A DNA stretch of 64,000 nucleotides from the NCBI GenBank assembly GCA_028280505.1, contig JANQLO010000027.1, positions 1 to 64,000 on the forward strand, in the 5' to 3' direction. This document shows, piece by piece, positions 26,962-36,129 of this stretch. Source of the DNA: Chromatiales bacterium (GTDB lineage: Bacteria; Pseudomonadota; Gammaproteobacteria; Chromatiales; Chromatiaceae). Position 1 is the first letter of the stretch. Each line of letters begins with the position of its first letter. Both the position numbers and the translations under genes were made by a program. The notes beneath the pieces are model-generated. The model was not told where the DNA came from. It did not search any database and saw only the letters and a list, made by a program, of their open reading frames with translations.

Positions 26962-27624
26962 ATGAAAGAAGTAGCTATAAAATCAATCCAAGAATACTTG
27001 GATTTCATAAGCGGATTGCCGAGAACCGGCCGTATTTTTCGCGGCGTATCATCCGTCGACTATCTATTGCTGCCGACGATAGGGAGATCGGACTACTTAC
27101 AGACGTATTCCGTTAAAGCGGAACGCCACCTTCTCCGCCTGTTCAAGCAAAGGGCCATGGCATTTATTCAACACAAACCGAGCTCGGAGCTCGAATGGTT
27201 GGCGTTAGGGCAACATCATGGCCTGGCAACCAGGCTGCTTGACTGGACAGTGAATCCATTAACGGCCCTCTTTTTTGCTGTCAGCGAAAACAGACAAACT
27301 GATTGTTCGGTTTACACAACTCATTTTCGTCGAAGCCGTGCAGAATTTGGCCCTTTCACGCAAAAGGAACCGAAGAAATACTATCCGCCGCATCTCACTC
27401 CGCGAATACCGGCACAGGAAAGCCTGTTTACGGTCCAGAACAGACCACAGGAACCGATGGATAACGACAAGATCACCAGGATAATTGTTCCAGCCGATCA
27501 AAAAGAACCGTTCACAAATCAACTGGATCAGCTTGGGTTCAATAGCGAACGCTTGTTCCCTGGCTTAGATGGTTCGGCAAAGCAACTATCGTGGCGTATG
27601 GCTAACAATATCGGTAAGTGGTGA
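26962..27624 (+). CDS. FRG-domain protein
   Basis: This 220-residue protein has an FRG domain. The N-terminal strand GRIFRGVSSVDYLLLPTIGR has the Phe-Arg-Gly motif that names the family, and the middle holds LALGQHHGLATRLLDWTVNP, the other conserved block. The biochemical role is unknown; FRG proteins often occur in accessory and defence-like contexts. Base composition is visibly more AT-rich than the flanking genes, no good ribosome site precedes the ATG, and an attC-like sequence lies 84 nt upstream, all signs of transfer. Confidence 0.8.
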   Translation: MKEVAIKSIQEYLDFISGLPRTGRIFRGVSSVDYLLLPTIGRSDYLQTYSVKAERHLLRLFKQRAMAFIQHKPSSELEWLALGQHHGLATRLLDWTVNPLTALFFAVSENRQTDCSVYTTHFRRSRAEFGPFTQKEPKKYYPPHLTPRIPAQESLFTVQNRPQEPMDNDKITRIIVPADQKEPFTNQLDQLGFNSERLFPGLDGSAKQLSWRMANNIGKW

Positions 27625-27642
27625 TAATCCGCTTCGGCCGCT

Positions 27643-28401
27643 CTATCCACAAAGCCGCCGAATGACATCGCGTATCTCAGCCGACGCCTCGTGCGGGCTG
27701 ACATGACCACCGCCAACCGTCTGCGTGTCGACTGCCGGCGGTGCTTTGACATGATCGCTCTCCCCGACAATCGCCAGCGCGGGAACGTTCAAATCCCTCA
27801 ACAGCGGCCTCAGATCGATCGCATTGACCATGACCGCATCGACAAGCCATGCAATCTCACGCCATGAGCGTCGAGCGAGTCCGGCCTGCATTTTCATCGA
27901 GAGCTCGGGATGTTGCTTCAGAAAGTCCTTGGTGTACAGGGCCTTGCAGACCTGGCTTGCGTAGAACCTGGGGAAAAACGCAAGTAGTTTCTGTACCTGG
28001 GCGCCAATACGCTGTGCCAGGGTCGGTGGCATGAATGGCATATTGAACAAACCGACCGCATTGAAGCGAGCCGGGTGTCGACTCACGGCACGCAACGCGA
28101 TGATTGCGCCCCATGAGTGGCCGATCACCGAACAACTATCGATATCGAGTTGATCCAGGATGGACATCAAGGCATCGACACAATCGGCATCGCCCCATGC
28201 CTTTCCGACATCCCCGCTGTCGCCATGTCCCGGCATATCGACGTAAATATGCGTCCGCCCGGCGATGCTCGTGTCGTAGCCTTCCCACAAGGACTTATCC
28301 AGAAACAGACCATGTAGGAAAACCACCGGCCGGGTGCCCGTGCGTTCGTCGACAACCAAACTGATATCCCCCAGTGGGGTAACGACGGTCTTGTTTTCCA
28401 T
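27643..28401 (-). CDS. alpha/beta hydrolase
   Basis: This 252-residue alpha/beta-hydrolase has the oxyanion segment VVFLHGLFLDKSLW, the nucleophile elbow GHSWGA, an acid Asp in VGESDHVKAPP and the catalytic His in GGGHVSPHEA. The substrate is unknown. It is convergent with the FRG gene (18 nt apart) and stands alone on its strand. No signal peptide is seen, so it is probably cytoplasmic. Confidence 0.88.
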   Translation of the reverse strand: MENKTVVTPLGDISLVVDERTGTRPVVFLHGLFLDKSLWEGYDTSIAGRTHIYVDMPGHGDSGDVGKAWGDADCVDALMSILDQLDIDSCSVIGHSWGAIIALRAVSRHPARFNAVGLFNMPFMPPTLAQRIGAQVQKLLAFFPRFYASQVCKALYTKDFLKQHPELSMKMQAGLARRSWREIAWLVDAVMVNAIDLRPLLRDLNVPALAIVGESDHVKAPPAVDTQTVGGGHVSPHEASAEIRDVIRRLCG

Positions 28402-28659
28402 GAATTTGTTCCGTCTTTGTGCTTATACACAGCTTGGCGTGCCGGTGGATACAGGTCAAATCCTGTGCGCCTGGTTCCAACCCAATAGAAAACAGTCCAC
28501 ATCTGACAACAACCGTGGCCGACAGGCGATGCCGCCAATGCTGATTTTCGTGAAAGGGAAAAACTGGAGTGAGAGTACATTTAGTTGATACTTCACGTTC
28601 GACAAAATACTCACGCCGTCACTTCTGCCCCGCCCCAATTTGCACATGAATGTTCAGCC

Positions 28660-28800
28660 ATGAACGAAGAAAGCAGTATTAACCCTCAAACAAGCGGCAC
28701 CGGATTGGGTGTTGCTATCGGAGTATGCTTTTGGGTCGCTACGAGTAGCTGGGCTTTAGGTGTTGCTAACATAGCAATCCAAAAGCAGAAACAACCATGA
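28660..28800 (+). CDS. small membrane peptide, 46 aa
   Basis: This is a possible small gene with a polar N-terminus (MNEESSINPQTSGTG), one hydrophobic helix (GVAIGVCFWVATSSWALGV) and a basic tail (QKQKQP). The ribosome site is weak. It lies in the 487-nt gap between the hydrolase and GIY-YIG genes; the rest of that gap (28402-28659 and 28801-28888) shows nothing else I can support. Confidence 0.35.
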   Translation: MNEESSINPQTSGTGLGVAIGVCFWVATSSWALGVANIAIQKQKQP

Positions 28801-28888
28801 ATCCGAGGCACAATTACGCCATCACGAGCCGAGCATCGCTCGCACTTTCCCGAGACTTTTGACACAACTCTAATCAGCGTTACAACGG

Positions 28889-29329
28889 ATGGACTCAACC
28901 CCCGGCACCTACGCCCTAATACTGCAAAGCGACATAAACACGCGCACACAAATCGGGCGTTGGGGCCGGCTCGATGTGCGCGCGGGCTATTACGTTTACA
29001 TCGGCAGCGCATTCGGCCCCGGCGGCGTGTTGGCGCGGGTATCCCGGCATTGTCGTGACGCCAAATCGAAACACTGGCATATCGATTACCTGCGGGAATT
29101 CACGAGTCTGACATCGGTTTGGTACAGCCTCTCCCCTAAACGGCTCGAACATACCTGGGCAAAGACAATGGCGGGAATGAAGCAGATGACGCCTATCGAG
29201 GGCTTCGGCTGCAGTGACTGCAAGTGCGAAGCCCATCTGTTCTTCACCACCAAAGAACCCGGGTTGGCGACGTTTGCCCGCAACGTTGACGGCCCGATCA
29301 AATCCTGGTCTTGTGAGAGTATCGACTGA
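28889..29329 (+). CDS. GIY-YIG nuclease-like protein (DUF123 type)
   Basis: This 146-residue protein has the GIY-YIG pattern GTYALIL ... GYYVYIGSAFGPGGVLARVSRH. HWHIDYLREF and a Cys-rich GCSDCKCEAHLFF follow, typical of the DUF123 group that is sometimes fused to endonuclease III. It may process nucleic acids, but activity for this subgroup is not established. It is followed 76 nt downstream by a PPOX-family gene on the same strand. Confidence 0.82.
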   Translation: MDSTPGTYALILQSDINTRTQIGRWGRLDVRAGYYVYIGSAFGPGGVLARVSRHCRDAKSKHWHIDYLREFTSLTSVWYSLSPKRLEHTWAKTMAGMKQMTPIEGFGCSDCKCEAHLFFTTKEPGLATFARNVDGPIKSWSCESID

Positions 29330-29405
29330 CAGCCGATTCGGCGCATCCGCGAACCGCGGCTCGACAGACATCACGCGCCGCAACCGAACGGTCCTCGGAG
29401 ACGTT

Positions 29406-29921
29406 ATGGACATACATGAGAACTGGACTGACGTAAAAACGATCTTCCGGGAATCCTTCAAATCGTCATTTCATTATGCCGTCGCGACCGTCAATGAAAA
29501 CGGCGAGCCGCATGTGACACCTATCGGCTCTTTGATCCTGGGAAAACCGGGATTCGGCTTTTACTTCGAAAAGTTCACGCGGCAGTTGCCGCGCAATCTC
29601 GACAACAACAAACAAGTCTGCATCCTGGCAGTAAACAGCTCCCGATGGTTCTGGTTGAAATCCCTGCTTGGCGGCCGGTTCTCCGGTTTCCCGGCCATAC
29701 GTTTATACGGCATGGCCGGTGAATCACGCCCGGCCAGCGACAAAGAGATCGCGCTTTGGCAAAAGCGGGTGAAGCAGGCCAGATTCACCAGAGGACACGC
29801 GCTGATGTGGCGAGAGATGAGTTTGGTTCGAGAGATCCAGTTCACCCGCATCGACCCCGTCCACATCGGCGAAATGACATACGGTCTTTGGCAGAAAGAC
29901 GCGAATATCGACCACGGCTGA
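29406..29921 (+). CDS. pyridoxamine 5'-phosphate oxidase-family protein
   Basis: This 171-residue split-barrel protein has the typical opening strands FHYAVATVNENGEPHVTPIGS. It probably binds a flavin, F420-like or haem ligand; the substrate is not predictable. The ATG at 29406 has GGAG 5 nt before it, while longer in-frame starts overlap the GIY-YIG gene and are unlikely. Confidence 0.8.
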   Translation: MDIHENWTDVKTIFRESFKSSFHYAVATVNENGEPHVTPIGSLILGKPGFGFYFEKFTRQLPRNLDNNKQVCILAVNSSRWFWLKSLLGGRFSGFPAIRLYGMAGESRPASDKEIALWQKRVKQARFTRGHALMWREMSLVREIQFTRIDPVHIGEMTYGLWQKDANIDHG

Positions 29922-30014
29922 AAATCCGAACCTTCGCTCGCTGTGCTGAATACAAACCTTAAACATCTCAACCCCGCTACACTGTCGCTGCTCGATCAAC
30001 TGCGGCCTTGGAAA

Positions 30015-30461
30015 GTGAACCAATGCAGAAAATCGTTTCCGTTTTTATTGTTATTGTCGGCCCCGGTTTTTGCGACGAGCACCGATAGCCGTCAGTTCGT
30101 AGAAATGCCACCGGAAGCACGTGCCACCCTGCGTGCCGAGATGCTCGAAAACCAGTTGGCGCTGCATTTGATCATCAGCGCCCTGGCCGAAAACAGGTTC
30201 GCTGAAGCCGGCGACATCGTCGAGAAGGAAATGGGCATCTCGACCATGGGCAAGCATCGCAAACTGCCACAGAATGCACGCCCCGGCAGGTTCATGCCGA
30301 ACGAAATGCATGCTATCGGACGTGGCAGCCATGTCGCTGCGAGCGATTTCGCCAAACTGGCCAACGAGGCCGGACCAAACGATTTGCCGAAGTTGTTGGC
30401 GGCACTGCAGAACGTGACCGGCGCATGCATTGCCTGCCATCGTGGCTACCGGACCCGGTGA
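30015..30461 (+). CDS. periplasmic cytochrome c'-like protein
   Basis: This exported four-helix-bundle-type cytochrome of about 148 residues has a C-terminal haem-binding motif CIACHRGYR, the position used by cytochrome c'/c-556 proteins. From the GTG at 30015 the protein has a short signal peptide (SFPFLLLLSAPVFA). The ATG 9 nt further is out of frame and stops after about 20 codons. Cytochromes c' bind NO or shuttle electrons; the role here is open. Confidence 0.75.
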   Translation: MNQCRKSFPFLLLLSAPVFATSTDSRQFVEMPPEARATLRAEMLENQLALHLIISALAENRFAEAGDIVEKEMGISTMGKHRKLPQNARPGRFMPNEMHAIGRGSHVAASDFAKLANEAGPNDLPKLLAALQNVTGACIACHRGYRTR

Positions 30462-30540
30462 TTTTCCAAAACCAATCGGTATCCGTCCCTATTGTGGTCG
30501 CTGCCGCCCGTCGGTTAACGCTATGAACGGAGAGTCGGCA

Positions 30541-30746
30541 ATGGCAAAGAAAGAAGACAAGGAAACGAGATATTACGTCGATCTGGATTTGAAGACCCGC
30601 AAGATCCTCGGCTGGGATTACGACCAAAGGGACAGACTATCGCAAGTGCTCGAGAACCCGTCCCACCAGCGAGTTTTCATCACCAAGGGCCAATACTACA
30701 AGCTGATAAAAGAAACGAAGCGCTCAAGGGAAAACCCAAGCACTAG
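30541..30746 (+). CDS. small conserved-looking ORF, probable frameshift at 3' end
   Basis: The ATG at 30541 opens a charged 60-70-residue protein (MAKKEDKETRYYVDLDLKTR, then QRVFITKGQYYKLIKETKRS) with coding-like codon use. The frame then runs on into the glycosylase gene in a different frame until 31086, where the translation no longer looks like protein. A shift near 30720 would end it at the TAG at 30744. I do not recognise the family. Confidence 0.45.
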
Positions 30747-30820
30747 TCACTCGCCGACAAAACCTCGGGGTATCGCATCGCGGTATTATCGACATCCGAT
30801 CATCCTTAACGGCCCGACGC

Positions 30821-31474
30821 GTGGTTACGAAAACGAATTCCGCAAAACTGACCAAAGCGAGCTATCGCCAAGGTATTCGCGAACTGACGGCGCAAGACGC
30901 ACAGCTCTCGAACATCATCGCCAAATGGGGCGAGCCGCCTTTCTGGGTTCACGACAAGGGCTTTCCAGGACTGGTGATCGCCATCCTCGCCCAGCAGGTT
31001 TCGCTGGAATCGGCACAAGCGACCTTCGTCAAACTCGAAGGTGCGCTGGGCACGGTCGAACCAGAGGGTGTTTTGCCCCTGGATGATACCTCGTTGAAAA
31101 CGATCGGCTTCAGTCGACAGAAAGCCTCGTACGTGCGCGGGATCGCTCACGGCATCGTCGAAGGCGGGATTCGCATCCCCGCCATCGACTCGATGGACGA
31201 CCACGCGGCCAGGGAGTATCTGATGAACCTGCGGGGTATCGGCGCATGGACCGCCGATGTCTATCTCCTGTTTTCGCTGCGCAGACCGGACGCATGGCCC
31301 TCCGGCGATCTTGCGCTGGCCAAGGCCATTCAAGAAATCGAAGGATTGGCGGCTATGCCGGAATGGAGCGAGGTAAACGACATCGCAACCCGGTGGAGAC
31401 CCTGGCGTGCGGTGGCCGCAAGAATGCTGTGGCATGACTATCTTTGCAGAAGAGGCCGAAGCGCACCGCTGTGA
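30821..31474 (+). CDS. DNA-3-methyladenine glycosylase II-like (AlkA, HhH-GPD)
   Basis: This base-excision-repair glycosylase has 217 residues. The helix-hairpin-helix is LMNLRGIGAWTADVYLL and the catalytic Asp follows in WPSGDLALAKAI. The helical body (PFWVHDKGFPGLVIAILAQQ) matches AlkA-type enzymes; the N-terminal AlkA beta domain is missing, so it is the short form. Start is GTG at 30821. It removes alkylated purines from DNA. Confidence 0.88.
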   Translation: MVTKTNSAKLTKASYRQGIRELTAQDAQLSNIIAKWGEPPFWVHDKGFPGLVIAILAQQVSLESAQATFVKLEGALGTVEPEGVLPLDDTSLKTIGFSRQKASYVRGIAHGIVEGGIRIPAIDSMDDHAAREYLMNLRGIGAWTADVYLLFSLRRPDAWPSGDLALAKAIQEIEGLAAMPEWSEVNDIATRWRPWRAVAARMLWHDYLCRRGRSAPL

Positions 31475-31548
31475 AATCCGTTGACGCCGGATGCGGTCGC
31501 CGACCACTTACCAAACCAATAGCGCAGCGAACAAGAGGCCCAACGGCA

Positions 31549-31806
31549 ATGAACGAGCATTCCGAACTTCCGACAGACGTCATCACGGCCATTCAGGCCA
31601 ACCGAAAGATCGAGGCCATCAAGTTGCTGAGAGAGGCGCGAGGAATTGGGCTGCGCGAGGCAAAGGAGGCCGTAGAGGCATACATCAAGGCGAATCCGCA
31701 TCTGGCGCTCAATAAACGCCGTGAATCCCGGTCTCCGATGAGCCCGCTGATACTCTTCGTACTCGTTGCCGCTGCGGCATATCTGGCGTATCGCTTGTTG
31801 ATTTAG
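31549..31806 (+). CDS. ribosomal L7/L12 C-terminal-like membrane protein
   Basis: This 85-residue protein has a segment (IEAIKLLREARGIGLREAKE) that matches the C-terminal domain of ribosomal protein L7/L12. A linker and one C-terminal transmembrane helix (LILFVLVAAAAYLAYRLL) follow. Such single-domain relatives recur in proteobacteria with no known job. The membrane anchor argues against ribosome function. Confidence 0.7.
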   Translation: MNEHSELPTDVITAIQANRKIEAIKLLREARGIGLREAKEAVEAYIKANPHLALNKRRESRSPMSPLILFVLVAAAAYLAYRLLI

Positions 31807-31819
31807 GCGACTATAGCCA

Positions 31820-32503
31820 ATGAGCCAAACAAAACCACCGCCGCGCCTGCATATTGTTTTCGCCAAAAGGAAACCCCGTGCCGCCATCCTCAGTCGTGGT
31901 CCATCGGATTGGTATCATGTTGTCGCATGGGACACGGCGCAGGATGTGTTCGCGCACGGCGCGTGGTTCAAAGGCCGAATCTACGAGGAGAAATGCGATC
32001 TCTCTCCCGATGGCGAACTGCTGCTCTACTTCGCGTTGAAAGGTGGGCTAACGAACAGCGCGTATCAAGGCATTTGGACCGCCGTCAGCAGGCTGCCATG
32101 GTTGTATGCCCTTACGCTTTGGCCGGAAGGCAGCACCTGGGGCAGTGGCGGTTGCTTCACTGACGACAGGACTATCGTTTTACCCGGTTGTCAGGGCACG
32201 CATCCCGACCATCCGCTAAACGGCCTGCGGGTGATGGAGAAAGGGGAATGCCCGCACGCCCCCGCAAAGCCCGAGATCCCCGACGCGGAATGGTCGGGTT
32301 TCGATCACGGCGGATATCCGGTGTTCACCCGCGATGGCAAGCTGTACCGCCAACTTCCCCGAGAAGACAGGGAGCTCGCGGATTTCAATGGACTCGAACC
32401 CACACCGACCGAAGCGCCGTTGTGGGCGAAACAACCGTTACCCGCGTTGAACGCACCGTCGCTTCGTAAACCGACACGCGGAAAACCACGACCGGGCCCG
32501 TGA
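31820..32503 (+). CDS. hypothetical protein, 227 aa
   Basis: This is a soluble protein with many Trp and Gly residues (WYHVVAWDTAQDVFAHGAWF, LTLWPEGSTWGSGGCF) and a proline-rich basic C-terminus. The pattern suggests a beta-rich fold. I do not recognise the function. It starts 13 nt after the L7/L12-like gene and probably shares its transcript. Confidence 0.6.
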   Translation: MSQTKPPPRLHIVFAKRKPRAAILSRGPSDWYHVVAWDTAQDVFAHGAWFKGRIYEEKCDLSPDGELLLYFALKGGLTNSAYQGIWTAVSRLPWLYALTLWPEGSTWGSGGCFTDDRTIVLPGCQGTHPDHPLNGLRVMEKGECPHAPAKPEIPDAEWSGFDHGGYPVFTRDGKLYRQLPREDRELADFNGLEPTPTEAPLWAKQPLPALNAPSLRKPTRGKPRPGP

Positions 32504-32601
32504 TCGTAGACATAAACGACGCCTTGCCGAGGCAGGTGCCTTGTGCGAATACCGGTTTGTCTTTACAGGCACTGCCATCCCGGACGCGCGGAGTATGTTT
32601 A

Positions 32602-32808
32602 ATGAAGCGCCTTATCCTTGTTTTCCTATCGGCTCTACTGGTCCCGGTATCGGGCTGCGGCACTCGCCAAGTTTACGAGGCCATCCAGGGAAACCAGCGT
32701 TCCGAATGCCACAAGCTCCCCTCTCCCGAGCACGAAGCCTGCTTGGCACGTTACGAAGAATCCTACGATGCCTACCGGGAGTCTCGCGAAAAGGCCATCA
32801 ACAGCTGA
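32602..32808 (+). CDS. small lipoprotein, 68 aa
   Basis: A lipoprotein signal peptide (MKRLILVFLSALLVPVSGC) with lipobox VSGC is followed by a short mature part with two further Cys residues (SECHKLP, HEACLARYEE). Function is unknown; the mature part is probably helical and anchored in the outer or inner membrane. The ATG at 32602 is set by the signal peptide. Confidence 0.65.
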   Translation: MKRLILVFLSALLVPVSGCGTRQVYEAIQGNQRSECHKLPSPEHEACLARYEESYDAYRESREKAINS

Positions 32809-33031
32809 TAACGTAACACCAAGGCACCGTGGGCGCCTTGCGATCGTTTCAGCGCTCGACGCGCCCTTAAAACCGTTATCGAAACCCCTACCGCCTGGAA
32901 TCCGGGAAGCACCAACCACGCGCTGCGGCAGTACCCCCGGAACAGGCGATCATCGGGGACTCAAAAGGCCCTTGAAGGTTCACACTGGGCTCGTCACGCG
33001 AACCATACGACCCCGGTGAAACCCTGCCCTG

Positions 33032-33532
33032 TCAGTTGCGTCCCGCGATCACACCACCATCCACATCCCAAATCGCACCCGTCACCCAACTCGATGCGTC
33101 ACTCAGCAGGAAATCGATAGTCTGAGCGACATCGTCCGGCGATCCGATACGTCCGATCGGGTGGAAACCGTCGAAACTCGCAAGGGTTTCGTCGATCTCG
33201 CTCGGATCGATGAAGGCCTCGTAAATGGGCGTTTTGACGACGGCCGGCGAAACCGCATTGACCCGTATATTGTGCTCGGCCAATTCCATCGCCATATGTT
33301 GCGTCAATGCATGCAACCCCGCCTTGGCCATCGAATAGGCCGACGACGGTGTGGCCTTGATCGCCTGTTTCGCCCACATCGAGCCGATATGCACGATGGA
33401 ACCGCCGCCGTTCACCGCCATGTTTTTCGCGACGGCCTGGGAGATGAAAAAGGTCGCGCAATTCAAGTCGAGATAACCGTCTAGGCGCGGCAGACCCGTC
33501 TGATACACATCTCGAGGGGCCGCTGGATGCAA
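33032..33532 (-). pseudogene. SDR oxidoreductase lacking its N-terminal Rossmann part
   Basis: The last two thirds of a short-chain dehydrogenase are intact, with the catalytic Ser region ([13 protein letters not shown]), YSMAKAG (Tyr/Lys), and the typical end [13 protein letters not shown]. The N-terminal TGxxxGxG cofactor loop and NNAG segment are absent. Homology starts near residue 20, and upstream lies the end of fliJ. The gene is therefore truncated at about 33470-33530 and is very probably inactive. Confidence 0.8.
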
Positions 33533-33556
33533 GTGGTGCTGCCTTCCAACCCGTCG

Positions 33557-33988
33557 CTATTTCTTGCGTTGCGCCCGCTCATCGGAGTCCGCCTGTTCCT
33601 TGCGGTCGCGATCTTTCCGTTCAGCCTCACGCATACGGTCAATGGCATTTTCCATCGCTTTTGATTTCGTATAGCGTCCACGCCAATGCGCTTTACTGGA
33701 ATCGAACTGCTGTTGCGACTGCGCAACGATCTCTTCTTGTTGTGCGATCGCAGTCTCCAGTTTACCGATGAAGACTTGATACTCCATGATCTGAGTACGC
33801 GACAAACCATCGCGGGTCGCGCGCGCGAATCGCTCCAAATACTCGTCGAGATAGGCGCGTAACTCGTCGAGGCGCTGGGTCGCCGCATCACGCTGCTTGA
33901 TCGACTCACCCAAATCGGCCGCCGCCTTACGCTCTTTCTGCGAAGCGATCCGATGGATAGGCTTGAAGCGGTCGGACGGCGGCGTCAT
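33557..33988 (-). CDS. fliJ: flagellar export protein FliJ
   Basis: This 143-residue coiled-coil protein has almost entirely helical, charged sequence (RKAAADLGESIKQRDAATQR, then LETAIAQQEEIVAQSQQQF). FliJ is the stalk-like chaperone-escort of the flagellar type III export ATPase. It is the last gene of fliEFGHIJ, 3 nt after fliI. The genes that usually follow (fliK, fliL onward) are absent here. Confidence 0.88.
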   Translation of the reverse strand: MTPPSDRFKPIHRIASQKERKAAADLGESIKQRDAATQRLDELRAYLDEYLERFARATRDGLSRTQIMEYQVFIGKLETAIAQQEEIVAQSQQQFDSSKAHWRGRYTKSKAMENAIDRMREAERKDRDRKEQADSDERAQRKK

Positions 33989-33991
33989 TTA

Positions 33992-35386
33992 CTACACCGT
34001 CCCACTGCGCTGAACGACCGGCAGCTCGGTCTGGGGGAATAAGGTGATCAAGTCGTCGAGGCTGTCGTTGATATCGAACCGGGTGTGCATATCCTGGTGC
34101 AGAAACTCGCGTAACGAGGGCATGGCACCGATCGCAAGATCGATTTGGTCATTCGAACCCAGCTCATAGGCACCGACCGAGATCAAATCCTGATTCTGTC
34201 GATACAAACTATATAGCTGCTTGAATTCACGCGCGGCGTTTTGATGGGCCGGATCCGTGATTTCATTCATCGCTCGACTCACAGAGGCCTCGATATCGAT
34301 CGCCGGATACTGGCCGGACTCGGCCAACCGACGCGACAACACGATATGGCCGTCGAGGATCGCTCGCGCAGCATCGGCGATCGGGTCGTTTTGGTCGTCA
34401 CCTTCCGCCAATACCGTATAAAAGGCCGTGATCGAACCACCGCCGCGATCACCGTTACCGGCCCGTTCGACAAGCTGCGGCAATTTGGCGAATACCGACG
34501 GCGGATAACCCTTGGTCGCCGGCGGTTCGTTGATCGCCAAACCGATTTCACGCTGGGCCTGGGCGAAACGTGTCAGCGAGTCCATCAGTAAGAGAACATG
34601 TTTGCCTTGGTCACGAAAGTACTCGGCAATAGATGTCGCCAGCATGGCGCCGTGCATACGTCGCAACGGCGGCTGATCGGCCGGCACCGCAACCACGACG
34701 GAACGCGCCAGGCCCTGCTCGCCAAGAATGTTATCGACGAATTCCTTGACCTCACGACCCCGTTCACCGATCAAACCCACCACTACCACATCGGCGTTTG
34801 TGTAACGTGTCATCATACCGAGCAAAACCGATTTGCCGACACCCGATCCGGCGAACAGACCCAGGCGTTGACCGCGACCGACACTGATCAATGCATTGAT
34901 CGCACGAATACCGACATCCAGCGGTTCACGTATGGGCGCACGCGCGAGTGGATTGATGTATTCGCCATTCAGCGGCCAGCGCGTGGTCGCGTGCAACAGG
35001 CCCTTGCCGTCCAGTGGTCGACCGCTACCGTCGATGATCCGACCCAACAACTCGTCACCGACCGCAGCCTCGCTGACCCGGCCGGTAGGCACCACGCGCG
35101 CGTCCGGTTCGAGTCCCCGAATGTCGCCGGTCGGCATCAGATACAGGCTCTCGCCGGCAAATCCGACCACCTCGGCCTCGACACTCTGCCCTGCCGCGTT
35201 GACGACGTCACAGCGTCCACCGATTGCCGCGCGGCATCCGACAGCCTCGAGCGTCAAACCCACCATGCGGGTCAATTTACCTTCCACGACGAGCCCGCGG
35301 GTCGCGCCGATACGTTCACCGATGCGTCGAATACGGGAGGCCCAAATAGGGCTGCGTTGCGTCTCAGGCAACATCGTCGTCACCAT
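33992..35386 (-). CDS. fliI: flagellum-specific ATP synthase FliI
   Basis: FliI is the ATPase of the flagellar export apparatus, related to F1-beta. The 464-residue protein has Walker A ([14 protein letters not shown]), the [10 protein letters not shown] motif and Walker B ([18 protein letters not shown]). The ATG at 35386 overlaps the end of fliH; another ATG 12 nt later is possible. It acts with FliH and FliJ at the cytoplasmic face of the motor. Confidence 0.95.
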   Translation of the reverse strand: MVTTMLPETQRSPIWASRIRRIGERIGATRGLVVEGKLTRMVGLTLEAVGCRAAIGGRCDVVNAAGQSVEAEVVGFAGESLYLMPTGDIRGLEPDARVVPTGRVSEAAVGDELLGRIIDGSGRPLDGKGLLHATTRWPLNGEYINPLARAPIREPLDVGIRAINALISVGRGQRLGLFAGSGVGKSVLLGMMTRYTNADVVVVGLIGERGREVKEFVDNILGEQGLARSVVVAVPADQPPLRRMHGAMLATSIAEYFRDQGKHVLLLMDSLTRFAQAQREIGLAINEPPATKGYPPSVFAKLPQLVERAGNGDRGGGSITAFYTVLAEGDDQNDPIADAARAILDGHIVLSRRLAESGQYPAIDIEASVSRAMNEITDPAHQNAAREFKQLYSLYRQNQDLISVGAYELGSNDQIDLAIGAMPSLREFLHQDMHTRFDINDSLDDLITLFPQTELPVVQRSGTV

Positions 35387-36056
35387 CGCGCTGACGCTCA
35401 CCGGCGAGCATCGGCGCAATCAGGCTGCTCAACCGCGAGTCCAGCGTCGCATCGATCTGTGAGGTATCGGTATGGATGCGGCACCCGCCGCGCTGGATCA
35501 CCGGATCCTCGACGATCTGCCATTGTTGTTCATGTTCACCCAGCGTATAGGCTTCGCGCACCAGCTCCGCATCTTCCGGATGTAGCATGACGCGTATGTT
35601 GCGCGAGCTGACCGGCAGTATACCGAGCGCTTCACGTACCACACCGACGATTTGTCCGGGATCGAGCTTGACCTCGCGACGTATCAACTGACGCATCATG
35701 CTGATCACCAATGTCACGATCTCGTTTTCCACCTGCTGATCGAGTTGCTCGAATGGACTATTGAGCGCAATCAACAATTGATCGAGGCGTTCGACGCGCT
35801 CACGCACGATGACGCGCCCTTCTTCGATACCCTCGCGGCGTCCGTATGCCTGACCTTCGCTGCGCCCCTGCTCGAACCCCTCCGCCCGCGCGGCCTCTTG
35901 GATCTCGTTGAGTTGCACCGCAGTCAGCGTCTGGGGCAAATCGTCGACCGGCAGATCGCTGTTGGTGTACACCCGAGGTGGCGACCATTCGCTGACTTTT
36001 GCCTTTTCGGCGGGAATCACTTCGCTGTTGCCGTTTCTAAACTTATTCATTGCCAT
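35364..36056 (-). CDS. fliH: flagellar assembly protein FliH
   Basis: FliH regulates and tethers the export ATPase FliI. The 230-residue protein has a variable N-terminus, a helical segment with glycine-spaced repeats ([18 protein letters not shown], the GxxxG pattern of FliH) and a conserved C-terminal domain ([15 protein letters not shown]). It overlaps fliI by about 23 nt and follows fliG after about 70 nt. Confidence 0.92.
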   Translation of the reverse strand: MAMNKFRNGNSEVIPAEKAKVSEWSPPRVYTNSDLPVDDLPQTLTAVQLNEIQEAARAEGFEQGRSEGQAYGRREGIEEGRVIVRERVERLDQLLIALNSPFEQLDQQVENEIVTLVISMMRQLIRREVKLDPGQIVGVVREALGILPVSSRNIRVMLHPEDAELVREAYTLGEHEQQWQIVEDPVIQRGGCRIHTDTSQIDATLDSRLSSLIAPMLAGERQRDGDDDVA

Positions 36057-36129
36057 CGATCCCGTTTAAACGGTCCGGTGCCTGGCAAGCCAGCGGTTTC
36101 GACAAGGCCGGAATCGCATGCGCGGCCAT

